Part shown: in pieces, positions 63,796 through 64,000 of the stretch
How the letters are laid out: each line of letters opens with the position of its first letter
Position numbering within the stretch: position 1 is the first letter of the stretch
DNA from: Tilletia caries
Taxonomy: Eukaryota > Basidiomycota > Exobasidiomycetes > Tilletiales > Tilletiaceae
Direction: 5' to 3'
Assembly: GCA_032718865.1 (NCBI GenBank)
Contig: JALUTQ010000020.1
Span: forward strand, 744,001 to 808,000
DNA: 64,000 bases
Position numbers and translations under genes: made by a program
The notes under the pieces: model-generated
What the model was told of the DNA's origin: nothing
Databases searched by the model: none
The model's input: the letters and a program-made list of their open reading frames with translations, nothing else

Positions 63796-64000
63796 GATCA
63801 TATGAAAACGAGTCGACCCCTTTCTAAATCGGCTTTGTACTCGTCCACAGTCTACATTGAAGCTCTGCATTGGCCATTTGATGCCTCACTCGCGTCAATT
63901 TGCTCCTCTTCAAGCCTCATGTGTCCTGTTGAGACCACAAGACTGGGTCTCCTCATATGTGAAACTCGCCGGAGAGTCTCATTGATAAATGAAACCCCGA
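63796..64000. other. Unassigned right edge
   Basis: No coding frame or terminal repeat recognised. The sequence is cut by the end of the window. Confidence 0.3.

Noticed and set aside
1..64000. tRNA or rRNA genes, CRISPR arrays
   Set aside because: I looked for B-box-like GGTTCGA-type sites, rRNA words and regular spacer arrays; the few GTTCGAA hits fall inside coding regions and do not fold as tRNA by eye. A covariance-model scan would settle it.

Overview
The window is nuclear DNA of a basidiomycete fungus. Genes are split by short (about 60-110 nt) GT-AG introns. It carries an ALG13 gene, an FHF-complex (Hook-adaptor) gene of the kind studied in smuts, H3-tail-like repeats, small secreted cysteine-rich proteins, and several classes of fungal transposable element (Ty1/copia, Ty3/gypsy, tyrosine-recombinase retroelement, LINE, Tc1- and hAT-type MITEs). 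I cannot name the species; a smut-like or related plant-associated lineage is a guess from the FHF gene and the effector-like proteins. There is no sign of prokaryotic genes or CRISPR.

Layout. 1-15 kb is mostly host genes: an F-box/LRR-like protein (minus, broken frame), ALG13 (minus) abutting a 5-oxoprolinase scrap, a LINE 3'-end relic, the large FHIP/RAI16-like gene (plus, two exons, frame broken in a poly-G tract) and a 950-aa TPR-like protein. 15-18.4 kb holds two decayed pieces copied from the FHIP gene. Between them are a small secreted/membrane protein gene with two near-duplicate introns and a Tc1-type MITE with perfect 70-bp inverted repeats. 19.2-20.8 kb encodes a protein that starts like histone H3, carries five more H3-tail-like repeats and ends in an HNH-nuclease-like domain whose motif histidine is missing. 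21.2-25.0 kb is a 5'-truncated LINE.

26.4-32.3 kb has two divergent multi-exon genes: a DDE-transposase-like gene (about 10 exons, one frameshift) and an unknown 386-aa gene. 33-37.7 kb holds the first members of a 14-cysteine secreted protein family (one intact, one pseudogene). 37.7-40.2 kb is a very young non-autonomous copia element with a target-site duplication and a primer site matching the tRNA-iMet anticodon arm. 41.7-46.9 kb is a DIRS-like tyrosine-recombinase retroelement. 47.7-50.2 kb has a second intact 14-cysteine gene and a second member of the small secreted/membrane family. A Zn2Cys6 regulator relic lies at 51.6 kb.

52.2-62.6 kb is a three-level nest. An otherwise intact O-methyltransferase gene is split in its first exon by an 8.66-kb Ty3/gypsy element with identical LTRs. 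That element has itself received a 796-bp hAT-like MITE with an 8-bp target duplication. The right edge holds a fourth, broken 14-cysteine gene copy interrupted by another repeat.

How the parts relate: the right-hand 45 kb looks like a fast-evolving accessory region in which secreted-protein families duplicate and decay among young transposons. The left 15 kb is conserved housekeeping sequence (N-glycan assembly, endosome transport) that is starting to accumulate duplicated fragments.
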